Both the position numbers and the translations under genes were made by a program. From assembly GCA_045546315.1 (NCBI GenBank), contig JAZQCN010000095.1:39972-103971 (forward strand): a stretch of DNA of 64,000 nt. Reading direction: 5' to 3'. Source of the DNA: RGIG2041 sp045546315 (lineage in GTDB: Bacteria; Bacillota; Clostridia; UBA1381; UMGS1253). Positions within the stretch are counted from its first letter, which is position 1. Every line of letters begins with the position of its first letter. This document shows positions 9,160 to 18,182 of the stretch, piece by piece. The notes under the pieces were generated by a model that saw only the letters and a list, made by a program, of their open reading frames with translations, searched no databases and was not told where the DNA came from.

Positions 9160-9188
9160 TTGACAGCACTTTATAAAAAAGTTATAAT
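9160..9188 (+). promoter_or_regulatory. Consensus sigma-A promoter of the two-gene P-loop operon
   Basis: TTGACA (9160-9165), exactly 17 bases, TATAAT (9183-9188). Every hexamer position matches consensus, suggesting constitutive, strong transcription. The GGAGGAG ribosome site follows at about 9231. Confidence 0.88.
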
Positions 9189-9242
9189 AAAATCAGTAGA
9201 TTTATATGCTTTTTTAAGCACGCAGATATCGGAGGAGATAAG

Positions 9243-12200
9243 ATGAGCGATTTTAATTTTGCAAAAGCCCTCGAAGGCTTTAACGGTGACGCTGCCCGCA
9301 ACATCCTGTTTATAGGCGACAGCTTTGACTTTGAAAAGGACAAGCCGCTTCTGGATTTGAAATGGAATACGGTTTTCTGCTTTTTGCAAGATGAAAGCAA
9401 GATTATGCAAGTGCAATTATATATGCAAAACGATTCGCGTCAGGTTAAACGCCTCGATAATCTGGACGAAGCAGAAAAAATAGCACACCAATTTGACTAT
9501 CGCAACTTAAACTTCATCTCTCTTTGGGCGCAAAACAATCCGGATTTCATAAACGCAGTAAATGCGATTCGCTCCATTAAAAACTTTTGCGCAAAGGCCA
9601 TCTGTCATTTCGGCTGCGCTTATTTTGTAGGTTATACGGAAAATTGCTGGTTTGAAAAGGCACAAATGTTTCCGTTGCTCACCGCTGTATACCCCGAGCT
9701 GCAAAGGGAAAACTGCATCATCATCGACCGTTGCAGTGCAGACAGCTTTGCAAATTTCAAAGCCACCCTCAGCAATGTTCACGAGTGCCGCTGCTTTTCC
9801 TTTATTGAGGAATCCTTAGCGGAAATGTGGTGCTCCGATGCCACGGCAAGCCAGGCAAGTCAGGATTGGGACGACGACTATTTCGAGCCGGAGGAGACCC
9901 TCTCAAAGCATGTGCTGTTTATCAACAATAAAAGCATAGCCCTGGAAAAAAAGGAAATTCGGGACATCGCTTCCTTTGCAACGCTTCTTGACTATGAGGA
10001 GCTGACCCCTGCACCGACACCGAAGTATTTGCACCCTTCGTCCTTCGCTGCCTTTTTGAAAAACAACTCCAATTATCCGAAGTGGTACAGCTATGCCGAA
10101 AAATATGCGCTCGTTCGCAGCTACCAGAAGGACCTGACCGAAATTGTCACGAATTCTTTGCAGAATCCGTCCAATTTCGACTACCGACCGATTCTTTTGC
10201 ACGGTCAGTCCGGTGCAGGTAAAAGCGTTGCGCTCGGGCAGCTTGCCTATGATATTTTCCACGAAAAGAAATTCCCTGTAATCTATATCACAAATCCACA
10301 GGTTGCCTTCAGCCCGAAAGCACGCATCGGCACAGATGCACGGCGCCGTTTTGATGCACTGTCTCACTTAATTAAAACACTGCAAAATGTCCACGGGGCA
10401 AAATCGACGCTGCTGATTTGGGACTGCTCCGGCTTTGAATACGAGCGCACCTGCTACCTCAATCTCTATTCGGCACTGCGCGAGGCCGGCTTAAATGTTA
10501 CCTTAGTCGGCACCAACTACCAGCTTGCCGGAAACAATGCGCACCTCAAGGATTTTTATACCATCGAGGCACCGATTCAGTTGAATCAGGACGAGCGCGC
10601 ACAGTTCCGCTCGATTCTCAAAAACAAGGCCCGTTTGGACACCGAGGATATTGATGCTCTGTTTACACACAGCACCGAAGACAGCTTCCTTGTAATTCTC
10701 TACAACATTTTCTGGGAGCTGCGCAATGATATCTCCCGCGGCATTTATGCGGAATTCCGCGAAACTGTCAAGGACATTTTACATGCGCCGACTGTCACAA
10801 ACGAAGGTCTTTTCGGCGATATGTTCGTGCGTAATTTTGAAAAATTCAATGATTTTCTTGCCTCAATGAATACCGAACAAAACGAGCAGGAAAAGCTTAA
10901 GGATTTCACAATTACCGCCGCAATGCTGACCTATTTTAATATGCCTATGTCCATCGATATGATTCACGGTCTGCTTGCTTCGGATATGGATATGCTTTTA
11001 AAGGTATTAAACGCGCCGATTTTCTCCAAGAGCGAGCAGGATGGCAATTACTACTACAAAATCCGCTCCCGCCTGGAGGCAGAGCTCCTTTTGCGTGCGC
11101 ACAATCTGAACCCGAAAAGCGACAACAAAGAAAAGTATGTTGTCTGCCTTTGCCGCCTCCTTTACTTAATCGAGCGGGAAAACTTCGGTTCTTATGCAGC
11201 AGATGAAGCCATTGAAAAAGTAACCCGCATTATCGCCGCTGTCGGTCCGAACAGCAAGCCTTCCGATGTAAGATGGAAAAACGAGGTGTTCTATGAATAT
11301 GCGCCGTGTCTGATCAATGCCTTAGCTGCTGCCGGAAAAGCAACCGAGGACCCGCGCATTATAAACCAGGAGCTGACACTGACGCGTGAGCTGAAGGGCA
11401 AAGAAGCTTTATCGTGTTCCTATGAGGATTTCTACAGAATCTTAAGCGAAGCGCGTGACTATACTCCGGATGCTGCAACAGACGATTTCTTCAGCACTTA
11501 TACAAAAGAAGACTATAAACCGATTCTTTCCGATGTAAAAATTGAAGATGCAGACCGCTATTTGCGCAATCCGGCAACCGACGATTACCATTTGAGCAGC
11601 TACTATGCACAAATTAAGGTCGAGCTGGCAAACTGTCTGCTTGCATTTGAAAAAGATCAGGAAAGAACAGATGCGGACCGTCTGCACAGAGCGGAGCGCT
11701 TGTGTGAAGATGCGTTGCGTACACCGCATAAAACCAATGCACCGGCAACCTTAATCTGGTTGAAGGTACACCTGCTCAGAGCAGAGCTTTCGAAGGATGA
11801 GCAAGAGAGCATCTTCCCCGAAACCATCGACAGAATTTCTTTCTTTACGCAAAAATATCCGGAGCTTGTGCACGGCGATAACAATTCCAGCTTTATCGGC
11901 GCTTGTGCAGACTTTTTCGAAGCGTTCAAGGAAAATGTCGATGTGGATTCGCTGGCAGAAAAGCTCCATACCACGCCGACTGCCTCCATTTTGTATCTTT
12001 GCGCCTTCAGAGAGTGCATAGATGCCGGCATCATTTCCGTTGCGCCGCCGGATGCAGCCGAGCAGAAAAAGATCAACAAGAAAACCCCGCCGCCGATTGA
12101 ATGGAAAGCACCGGAGAATCCGCAGCTTGCAGTCGATATCTATAACCGATTCTTCAACGAAAAATATTTCTCCGTCTTTAAAAATGATGTGAGATGCCTG

Positions 12201-12734
12201 AATCTGCAAATGCGCCTGTTCTGGGTTATGCACAACAAAGCACCGCTCAACATTTCCGGCGAAAAGCAAAAAACCACCTTCACGCAGGAGCAATGGAGCA
12301 CGCTTATCAGCATCTGCGGCCTTGCAAAGATGCTCGATCCGTCGGCAAATACCTTCTATCTGCGCTTTGTGCTGGCATTGGCATACGCACAGTGCGATAA
12401 TTTTGCCGACTATAATGCGGAAATTTCCAGAATCAAGGACGAAAGCACCTTCGACAGCTTTAACCTTCTGCCGTTCCCGAGATACATTCTTTGCCATCCG
12501 GACGGCACGCCGAAAAAATGCAAGGGTGTCGTAACGAAAGAGTGTAGTGGCTCTGACACCAGAGGCCGTATGGATATCTATATGGAAGAAACAAATCTGT
12601 TCCTCCCGGATATATTCTACAACAAAAATAACCTTACATATACCCCTGCCAAGGGCGACACCGTAGAAGACATTTGCCTCGGCTTCAGCCACAAGGGCTT
12701 ATCTGCGCTGCACGATAAGGAGGATGCAAAATGA
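9243..12734 (+). CDS. Large STAND-like P-loop NTPase, candidate defence protein
   Basis: 1163 residues, no membrane segments. Residues 1-200 form a Rossmann-like alpha/beta region (NILFIGD at 20-26, PLLDLKWNTVFCF at 35-47, HFGCAYFVGY at 122-131) that may be a divergent SIR2-like fold without its catalytic motifs; this is inference. Residues 300-480 are an NTPase: Walker A GQSGAGKS at 321-328, Walker B STLLIWDC at 388-395, then LVGTNY at 421-426. The motif FLVILYNIFWELR (482-494) resembles the helical extension of STAND ATPases found beside SIR2 domains. A long helical region follows. The last 60 residues (from CKGVVTKE) have the spacing of a small beta-barrel. It overlaps the next gene by four bases. 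Confidence 0.85.
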   Translation: MSDFNFAKALEGFNGDAARNILFIGDSFDFEKDKPLLDLKWNTVFCFLQDESKIMQVQLYMQNDSRQVKRLDNLDEAEKIAHQFDYRNLNFISLWAQNNPDFINAVNAIRSIKNFCAKAICHFGCAYFVGYTENCWFEKAQMFPLLTAVYPELQRENCIIIDRCSADSFANFKATLSNVHECRCFSFIEESLAEMWCSDATASQASQDWDDDYFEPEETLSKHVLFINNKSIALEKKEIRDIASFATLLDYEELTPAPTPKYLHPSSFAAFLKNNSNYPKWYSYAEKYALVRSYQKDLTEIVTNSLQNPSNFDYRPILLHGQSGAGKSVALGQLAYDIFHEKKFPVIYITNPQVAFSPKARIGTDARRRFDALSHLIKTLQNVHGAKSTLLIWDCSGFEYERTCYLNLYSALREAGLNVTLVGTNYQLAGNNAHLKDFYTIEAPIQLNQDERAQFRSILKNKARLDTEDIDALFTHSTEDSFLVILYNIFWELRNDISRGIYAEFRETVKDILHAPTVTNEGLFGDMFVRNFEKFNDFLASMNTEQNEQEKLKDFTITAAMLTYFNMPMSIDMIHGLLASDMDMLLKVLNAPIFSKSEQDGNYYYKIRSRLEAELLLRAHNLNPKSDNKEKYVVCLCRLLYLIERENFGSYAADEAIEKVTRIIAAVGPNSKPSDVRWKNEVFYEYAPCLINALAAAGKATEDPRIINQELTLTRELKGKEALSCSYEDFYRILSEARDYTPDAATDDFFSTYTKEDYKPILSDVKIEDADRYLRNPATDDYHLSSYYAQIKVELANCLLAFEKDQERTDADRLHRAERLCEDALRTPHKTNAPATLIWLKVHLLRAELSKDEQESIFPETIDRISFFTQKYPELVHGDNNSSFIGACADFFEAFKENVDVDSLAEKLHTTPTASILYLCAFRECIDAGIISVAPPDAAEQKKINKKTPPPIEWKAPENPQLAVDIYNRFFNEKYFSVFKNDVRCLNLQMRLFWVMHNKAPLNISGEKQKTTFTQEQWSTLISICGLAKMLDPSANTFYLRFVLALAYAQCDNFADYNAEISRIKDESTFDSFNLLPFPRYILCHPDGTPKKCKGVVTKECSGSDTRGRMDIYMEETNLFLPDIFYNKNNLTYTPAKGDTVEDICLGFSHKGLSALHDKEDAK

Positions 12735-13540
12735 TCACCTCCGCTGACTTTATTCCGGTTGTAAACAGCATCAACGAAGCCTTCGCGGACTTCGAAGAGT
12801 ATGCACGCAGCTTCATCTTTCTGGAATGGAATCCGCTGTTTAACGAAAGCGACACGCTGGAAAGCAAATTCTGGCGCGAATGCATCAACATACACATTCT
12901 CTTTCGCGAATGTATGCCGGGAGCATTATCCGGCGAGGACTATTCGCTCAAAAAAGCATTTTTCACTGCGCTTGGTTATCAGGATGCGGAGATACACGAG
13001 CTGAACAGCTTCTGTTTTCTTTTGCGTGAGTTACGCCTATACCGTTGCCATTTGCTGGACGGTAATATTCAAAGAACCGTAGCCAGACGCCAAAATATAG
13101 AGAAAAACTTCAGAGATATGGCGCTGACAGATGAGTGGCAGTTCCGTATGGACGAAGAGCAGTGGGAACTTACCTTCCGTCAGCTGTATGACACAGCCGC
13201 GTCTTTGCTTTACCAAATGGCAAAAAAAATCAAAGCCGTCCGTGACGAGCAGCGCGCGCAGGTGTTTGCAGCTTGGAAAACACTGTATGTAAGATGGTAT
13301 GCGTCTTCGGAGATGTGCCGAACTTATTTACACAGCGGCTTTTGCGAGTATTACATTATGGAGGACAGAATTTCCGATGTACCTTCGCAGGAAAAGCCGG
13401 CCCGAAGAGCTGACAAGGCAATGAGAAACGATGCTTTGAAGGAAAGAGCCAAAGCTGAATACGCAAATATGACTGCGTATAAAACCTTTGAGCCTGCCCA
13501 GCTCAGCTTTGAAATTGTAAAGGCGGTTATGCGTAATTAA
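12731..13540 (+). CDS. All-helical partner protein of the P-loop NTPase
   Basis: 269 residues, start ATGA shared with the NTPase stop (4-base overlap), so translation is coupled. The sequence is rich in Glu, Arg, Lys and aromatic residues and predicted by eye to be almost entirely helical; no membrane segment. Two R-x(4-6)-H motifs occur: R49-x5-H55 and R102-x4-H107. R-x(4-6)-H is the catalytic signature of HEPN ribonucleases, but it is short and can occur by chance; the usual Asn after Arg is absent. I do not recognise the family. It is probably an effector or adaptor acting with the NTPase. Confidence 0.8.
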   Translation: MITSADFIPVVNSINEAFADFEEYARSFIFLEWNPLFNESDTLESKFWRECINIHILFRECMPGALSGEDYSLKKAFFTALGYQDAEIHELNSFCFLLRELRLYRCHLLDGNIQRTVARRQNIEKNFRDMALTDEWQFRMDEEQWELTFRQLYDTAASLLYQMAKKIKAVRDEQRAQVFAAWKTLYVRWYASSEMCRTYLHSGFCEYYIMEDRISDVPSQEKPARRADKAMRNDALKERAKAEYANMTAYKTFEPAQLSFEIVKAVMRN

Positions 13541-13549
13541 GAATAGCAA

Positions 13550-13583
13550 AAAAACAGGCGATGTTTTTTCATCGCCTGTTTTT
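13550..13583. terminator. Bidirectional terminator between the P-loop operon and traX operon
   Basis: 14-base arms 13550-13563 and 13570-13583, T runs on both strands; it closes both convergent operons. Confidence 0.9.
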
Positions 13584-14271
13584 ATATCCAAAAGCCCAAC
13601 AGCCACAGCGCCACCAAATGCACCGGGAAATAAATATAGAAAAAGTATTTCATCTTCAGTCTGCCGCGCGCACCGCTGTAGAGCATAAGCAGCGGAAGCG
13701 CCAGAAACGAAAAGGCTTGTATCGTGCCGTAGGTCACCGTTAAAAGCGCGAGCCCGACGCCGCAAAGTGCAAGCTGCTGCTTTTTGGTTTTCCCCAAATA
13801 CACGCCGACCGGCAAAAGCACTCCCCAGAAGCCGTAGTCAATTGCAAAGTCTGTTCCGGAAAGCAATCGCGGTAACACCATCGTTAAAAACGCTGTTGCC
13901 GCAAGTAAAAAAGCAAACGGCAGCCACGAAAAAGCGCTGCGCTTTTTTATTGCATAATCCGCCATATAAATCAGCCCGATGGATAGCGCAAAGGTGACCA
14001 AAATGCACTGATAAAGTGAATTTAGCGCGAAATAATAAAGAAGCTGCACCACAGCCGCGAGGGTGACAATGCCCAAAAGGTAGCGCGTACGGTTTTTCGT
14101 ATAGCGGCAGCCCTCCGCAATCATATAGGCAAACAGTGGCATTGCCACTCTGCCGATGATGCGCAAAAGCAAACACTGCGGAAACAACATCAAGCCGATA
14201 TGGTCTGCCGTCATACAAATTGCCGCGATGATTTTCAATTGGTTTCCGCTCAGCCTTTGCAAACCGCTCAT
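13582..14271 (-). CDS. TraX-family membrane protein
   Basis: 229 residues with about seven hydrophobic helices. The opening SGNQLKIIAAICMTADHIG and the following GRVAMPLFAYMIAEG with KNRTRYLLG are typical of TraX/F-pilin-acetylase-like proteins. In F plasmid TraX acetylates pilin; chromosomal Clostridia copies have no known substrate. It is the last gene of an rlmD-orf74-flavodoxin-traX operon, overlapping the flavodoxin gene by 4 bases, which argues for housekeeping rather than conjugation. Confidence 0.87.
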   Translation of the reverse strand: MSGLQRLSGNQLKIIAAICMTADHIGLMLFPQCLLLRIIGRVAMPLFAYMIAEGCRYTKNRTRYLLGIVTLAAVVQLLYYFALNSLYQCILVTFALSIGLIYMADYAIKKRSAFSWLPFAFLLAATAFLTMVLPRLLSGTDFAIDYGFWGVLLPVGVYLGKTKKQQLALCGVGLALLTVTYGTIQAFSFLALPLLMLYSGARGRLKMKYFFYIYFPVHLVALWLLGFWI

Positions 14272-14795
14272 CCCTTTACATAATGCACCAATTCCGCAAT
14301 GGCGGCTCTGTCCGTAAAGTCGCCGCTCTCCTCACATAAGCGAATCAGCATTTTCTCCATTTCGTTCGGATTTTCCTTCGCCGACATAATCTTTTTCAGC
14401 GTTTTTATCGCGGCCCTGTGCGGCAGCGACAGCTCATCTAAAATCATTTTACCCAAAAAGTTAAACACTTTAATCTTTTCCCGCATATGCGGCTTAAAGT
14501 TTTTCTCCATGACCATAACATCATAGTATTCGCGCACCTCCGGCGGTGTCAGCCCCGTTGTGTACACGACAAGCTTTTTTCCCTCCAGCTTGTCAAAATT
14601 TTTCGTAATCAGATTCACGCCGGCTATCATTTCCGCATACAGACCGCCACCGTATACAATCGTGTCGTAGTCTTGCAAATCCGCTGGCTTTACCGCCTTT
14701 GCATCCACCACGCTGCAGCCGAGCTCTTCGGCAATCCACTCGGCATAGGTCTTTGTCGAGCCGTATTTTGATTTGTAAATTACAATTGCGTTCAT
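14268..14795 (-). CDS. Flavodoxin-domain protein
   Basis: 175 residues. The FMN phosphate loop is at the N-terminus: IVIYKSKYGSTKTYAEWIA (residues 4-22), followed by the second strand motif DTIVYGGGLYAEMIAG around 44-59. This is the flavodoxin_5 (HemG-like) type. The C-terminal third is helical and charged (KTLKKIMSAKENPNEMEKMLIRL). It probably carries electrons for an unknown partner. It overlaps both its neighbours by four bases, so it is translationally coupled to the 74-residue membrane protein and traX. Confidence 0.9.
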   Translation of the reverse strand: MNAIVIYKSKYGSTKTYAEWIAEELGCSVVDAKAVKPADLQDYDTIVYGGGLYAEMIAGVNLITKNFDKLEGKKLVVYTTGLTPPEVREYYDVMVMEKNFKPHMREKIKVFNFLGKMILDELSLPHRAAIKTLKKIMSAKENPNEMEKMLIRLCEESGDFTDRAAIAELVHYVKG

Positions 14796-15016
14796 ATACT
14801 CACCTCTGTTTTATGCTTATGCTGTCTTTTTAAAATTTTGACCACGCGCGGTCGATTATAGCGCTGAATTACGATAAACTGCCCATCAAAGAGCATTGCA
14901 AGCACTGCCGTCAGCGCAAAAATCCAAAGCTGACCCCAAAGCAAGCCGAACAAAAGGGTGCTTAGCGAAATCACACAATACATAAATATTGCAGGGCCGC
15001 TCGGTTTTGTTTTCAT
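14792..15016 (-). CDS. Small membrane protein of unknown function
   Basis: 74 residues, with two adjoining hydrophobic helices (about 9-28 and 29-45: AIFMYCVISLSTLLFGLLWG, then QLWIFALTAVLAMLF) and a basic tail (RPRVVKILKRQHKHK). No recognised family. It lies 13 bases after rlmD and overlaps the flavodoxin gene by 4 bases, so it is part of that operon; a link to the flavodoxin at the membrane is possible but unproven. Confidence 0.75.
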   Translation of the reverse strand: MKTKPSGPAIFMYCVISLSTLLFGLLWGQLWIFALTAVLAMLFDGQFIVIQRYNRPRVVKILKRQHKHKTEVSI

Positions 15017-15029
15017 TTTTTGTCCCCTT

Positions 15030-16403
15030 TTATTCCCGGCACAATAGTGCCACTATTTCCACATGCACCGTATGCGGAAACATATCCACCGGCACAACGG
15101 TATCGATTTTGTATTCGCCGCTCTCGCACAGATATTTCAAGTCGCGCGCCAGCGTTGCCGGATTGCACGAAACATACACAACACGCTCCGGCTGCATATT
15201 TAAAATAATTTCAAGTGTTTTTTCGTCCGAGCCCTTACGCGGCGGGTCTAAAATCACAACATCAGCTCTCTCGCCCTGGCTGTAGAGATACTGAATACTT
15301 TTTTGCACATCGCCGCAATAAAAGGCGGCATTTTCTATGCCATTGCGCGCGGCGTTCTTTTTCGCATCCTTCACGGCGTCCTCGACAATTTCCACACCGA
15401 TTACCTTACCGGCGCGCTTGGCGGCAAACAGAGAAATCGTACCGATACCGCAATAGAGGTCAAACACCGTATCCGTTTTTTGAATATTTGCCATTTCAAC
15501 GGCGGTTTCATAAAGCACCTGCGTCTGCACGGGATTTACCTGGAAGAAGCTGTGCGGCGAAATCTCAAACGCCAAATCACCGATAGTATCACAAAGCGTC
15601 TCACTGCCCCACAGCACATCGTTATTTTTGCCGAGCACCAAATTGGTTTTGTCCGTATGAATATTGTGCTGAATGCTGACAAGCCCCTCTACGCCCTCGC
15701 GCAGAAGCGACACCAGCAGCTCCGGCTGCGGCAAAAACAGCGCATTTGCCACAACGACAACCATCACGCTGCCGTCCTTTGCCGTGCGCACAAATATATT
15801 ACGAATTACCCCCGAATGTGTTTTTTCATCGTAAGGCTTTACCTTTGCACGGCGCATATATTCCTTCACGCAGCGCGCTGCCGCCATCGCAGCCTCGCTG
15901 CTGACACAGCAGTGCTCCGTTTCGACTAAATCGTGGCTGTGGCGGCGGTAAAAGCCGCAAACCGTTTTACCGTCTTTATCCTTACCGACCGGCATTTGCG
16001 TTTTGTTACGGTACGCATACGGATTGTCCATTCCGCGCGTTTCCTCGACCGAAATCCCCTTAAAGCCGCCGAGACGCTCAAGTGCATCGGTCACCTGCTT
16101 TTGCTTCAGCTTCAGCTGTGTTTCATAATTTATATGCATAAAGTCACAGCCGCCGCACTTTTCAAACACGCCGCACACCGGTGCCACACGCGCAGGCGAC
16201 GCCTTTAAAATTTGCTCCAATCGCCCGAAGCCATAGGTTTTATTGACCTTTACAATGCGCACGCGTGCCAAATCGCCTATTGCCGTTCGCGGTACAAACA
16301 CGGCAAAGCCGTCAATACGGCATATGCCGTCCCCACCGGAGGACTGGTCTGTGATTTCCACTTCGAATATATCATTTTTCTGAATGCTGACGGTTTTTTC
16401 CAT
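15030..16403 (-). CDS. rlmD: 23S rRNA (uracil-1939-C5)-methyltransferase-type enzyme
   Basis: 457 residues in the RlmD/TrmA order: TRAM domain (about 1-60), iron-sulfur cluster cysteines CGVFEKCGGCDFMH (around 85-98) with a later HCC, then the SAM domain (FDLYCGIGTISLFAA, around 318) and the catalytic Cys in YVSCNPATLARDL near 420. It transfers methyl groups from SAM to uracil C5 in RNA. Firmicutes RlmCD paralogues may modify 747 and 1939; which site cannot be decided here. First gene of a four-gene operon that ends with traX. Confidence 0.92.
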   Translation of the reverse strand: MEKTVSIQKNDIFEVEITDQSSGGDGICRIDGFAVFVPRTAIGDLARVRIVKVNKTYGFGRLEQILKASPARVAPVCGVFEKCGGCDFMHINYETQLKLKQKQVTDALERLGGFKGISVEETRGMDNPYAYRNKTQMPVGKDKDGKTVCGFYRRHSHDLVETEHCCVSSEAAMAAARCVKEYMRRAKVKPYDEKTHSGVIRNIFVRTAKDGSVMVVVVANALFLPQPELLVSLLREGVEGLVSIQHNIHTDKTNLVLGKNNDVLWGSETLCDTIGDLAFEISPHSFFQVNPVQTQVLYETAVEMANIQKTDTVFDLYCGIGTISLFAAKRAGKVIGVEIVEDAVKDAKKNAARNGIENAAFYCGDVQKSIQYLYSQGERADVVILDPPRKGSDEKTLEIILNMQPERVVYVSCNPATLARDLKYLCESGEYKIDTVVPVDMFPHTVHVEIVALLCRE

Positions 16404-16470
16404 ATGTGTTCTCCCTAAGCTTTTATACTAAACATTTTACCAAAAACCGCTCGTGTTGACAAGTGCTAAC

Positions 16471-16499
16471 TTGACGAAAACCTCCCTATATGCTAAACT
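16471..16499 (+). promoter_or_regulatory. Sigma-A promoter of the serine hydrolase gene
   Basis: TTGACG (16471-16476), 17 bases, TAAACT (16494-16499). Confidence 0.6.
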
Positions 16500-16531
16500 A
16501 ACAATATATGTAACAAAGGGAGCGTTAAATT

Positions 16532-17716
16532 ATGGATTTTATTTACTTAAAAGAATTCATGGACCATATGGCGCGTGAGCGTACACCGGGTTGTGCCGTA
16601 CAGATTTATTTAGACGGCAAGCGCATATTTCGCTACGATTCCGGCTACGCAGATTTAGAGCACCAAACCCTGATTCGCGATACAAACTATTTCAACATTT
16701 ATTCCTGCTCGAAGATTGCAACCTGTACTGCAGGTGCGCAGCTTTTAGAGCGCGGCAAAATTCTCCTGACGGACCCGCTCTACGATTATATGCCGGAATT
16801 TCGCCATATGGCGGTCAAGCAGCCGGACGGCTCTATAACAGAAGCTAAAAACCCGATTACCGTCGGCGATTTATTTTCGATGACCGCAGGCTTAACCTAC
16901 AACACAAGCCTCCCCGCCTTCGACAAGGCACGCCAGCTGTCCGGCGGCAAAATGGATACCCTGACCGTAATCCGTTGCCTTGCAGAAGAGCCGCTTGCCT
17001 TCGAGCCGGGCGAAAAATGGTGCTACAGTATGTGCCACGATGTGTTGGCAGGCTTGGTTGAAGTGGTCAGCGGGATGAAATTCCGCGATTATATGGATGC
17101 AAATCTCTTTGAGCCGCTGGATATGCGCCGCACAAAGTACCATGCGGACCAAACAGTTTTAAACAATATGGCAGAGCAATATCGCTTTGTGGCAGACGGC
17201 GAAGACACAGCAAATTTTAATTTGGTCGAGGCACAAAAGCACGGCAATGCAACAAGTGGTACATTTATCAATGTCGGTAAGAATAGAAACCATGTTTTCG
17301 GTCCGGAATACGACAGCGGCGGCGCCGGCATTGTTACAACGGTCGGCGACTATGTTAAGCTGTTGGCGGCGCTTGCAGGCAACGGCCTCGGCTTAACGGG
17401 CGAGCGCATTCTCTCGCCGAATACCGTCGAGCTGATGAAAACCAACCGCTTAACCGAAAAGCAGCGCGAGACTATGACCTGGAAGCAGCTTGCCGGCTAC
17501 GGCTACGGTCTCGGCGTGCGCACCTTAATCGACAAAACCGTCGGCTCGGTCTGCAATTTAGGCGAATTTGGTTGGGGCGGCGCAGCCGGTGCAACCGCAA
17601 TGATTGACTCGAGCATCCATCTTGCCGTATTCTTTGTGCAGCACTGCTTAAACCCGCGCGAGGAATGGTATATGCCACGCCTCAGAAATATTGTTTACAC
17701 CTGCCTCGGCAGATAA
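16532..17716 (+). CDS. Beta-lactamase-family serine hydrolase
   Basis: 394 residues of the class C beta-lactamase/esterase (PBPb) fold. The catalytic Ser-x-x-Lys is SCSK at 58-61. The tyrosine motif WCYSMCHD lies near 166-173, with Ser in place of the usual Asn. A Gly-rich stretch (GWGGAAGATAMI) late in the protein takes the place of KTG. No signal peptide or lipobox, so probably a cytoplasmic esterase or peptidase rather than an antibiotic resistance enzyme. Single gene with its own promoter and terminator; GGGAG ribosome site upstream. Confidence 0.9.
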   Translation: MDFIYLKEFMDHMARERTPGCAVQIYLDGKRIFRYDSGYADLEHQTLIRDTNYFNIYSCSKIATCTAGAQLLERGKILLTDPLYDYMPEFRHMAVKQPDGSITEAKNPITVGDLFSMTAGLTYNTSLPAFDKARQLSGGKMDTLTVIRCLAEEPLAFEPGEKWCYSMCHDVLAGLVEVVSGMKFRDYMDANLFEPLDMRRTKYHADQTVLNNMAEQYRFVADGEDTANFNLVEAQKHGNATSGTFINVGKNRNHVFGPEYDSGGAGIVTTVGDYVKLLAALAGNGLGLTGERILSPNTVELMKTNRLTEKQRETMTWKQLAGYGYGLGVRTLIDKTVGSVCNLGEFGWGGAAGATAMIDSSIHLAVFFVQHCLNPREEWYMPRLRNIVYTCLGR

Positions 17717-17717
17717 A

Positions 17718-17754
17718 AAAAGAGCTTCGAAGCACTTGACTTCGAAGCTCTTTT
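17718..17754. terminator. Bidirectional terminator after the serine hydrolase
   Basis: 15-base arms 17718-17732 and 17740-17754, loop of seven, T run; also serves the convergent HMA gene. Confidence 0.9.
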
Positions 17755-17759
17755 GTTTT

Positions 17760-17987
17760 TTATTGTATCTCTCCTGCAAATTCAAAGCCGCAGCCCTCAA
17801 CCGCCGCGCGCACAGCCTGTTCGTCAATCTTTGCAGCGGTTACGGTCACAGCGCCCTTTTCCAAATCGACCTCCGCTTTTGTGCCCTTCAATTCTTCCAG
17901 CGCCTTCTTCACAGCCGCACTGCAACGCGGACAAGCCATACCCTCTACTTTAAATACTTTTGTTTCTTTTTTCCCGAAACCGAACAT
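17760..17987 (-). CDS. Heavy-metal-associated (HMA) domain protein, CopZ-like
   Basis: 75 residues from the ATG that follows AAGGAG; the longer upstream frame adds an unlikely lead. After a short charged start, one HMA domain is present with the metal-binding GMACPRCSAAV (about 16-26), then the beta-alpha-beta pattern ending in GCGFEFAG. The Cys-x-x-Cys pair binds Cu(I) or a similar soft metal. It would act as a cytoplasmic metallochaperone. No copper ATPase or regulator is nearby, so the partner is elsewhere. Confidence 0.88.
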   Translation of the reverse strand: MFGFGKKETKVFKVEGMACPRCSAAVKKALEELKGTKAEVDLEKGAVTVTAAKIDEQAVRAAVEGCGFEFAGEIQ

Positions 17988-18101
17988 AATCGAAAACACT
18001 CCTTCATAAAATTCTACTGTTATTTTACTCCTGTTTTTCGAAAAATTCAAGTATAAAACGCGCTTCCTTATTACATTCTTTTTACATTCCGCTGTAAAAC
18101 A

Positions 18102-18130
18102 TTGACAGTTTTCCTGTTCATTGCTATACT
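18102..18130 (+). promoter_or_regulatory. Sigma-A promoter of the PqqD-peptidase pair
   Basis: TTGACA (18102-18107), 17 bases, TATACT (18125-18130). Confidence 0.8.
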
Positions 18131-18182
18131 TTTATATATATTTGTTATTATTGGGATTTTATCCTCAAAAGGGGGTATTTAT

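Noticed and set aside
11751..12692. 313-codon minus-strand frame
   Set aside because: Antisense to the P-loop NTPase gene, which has its own promoter, ribosome site and motifs.
16532..17716. Antibiotic-resistance beta-lactamase
   Set aside because: Only the fold and SxxK are present; no signal peptide, and the Tyr and KTG motifs differ. Better described as a serine hydrolase.
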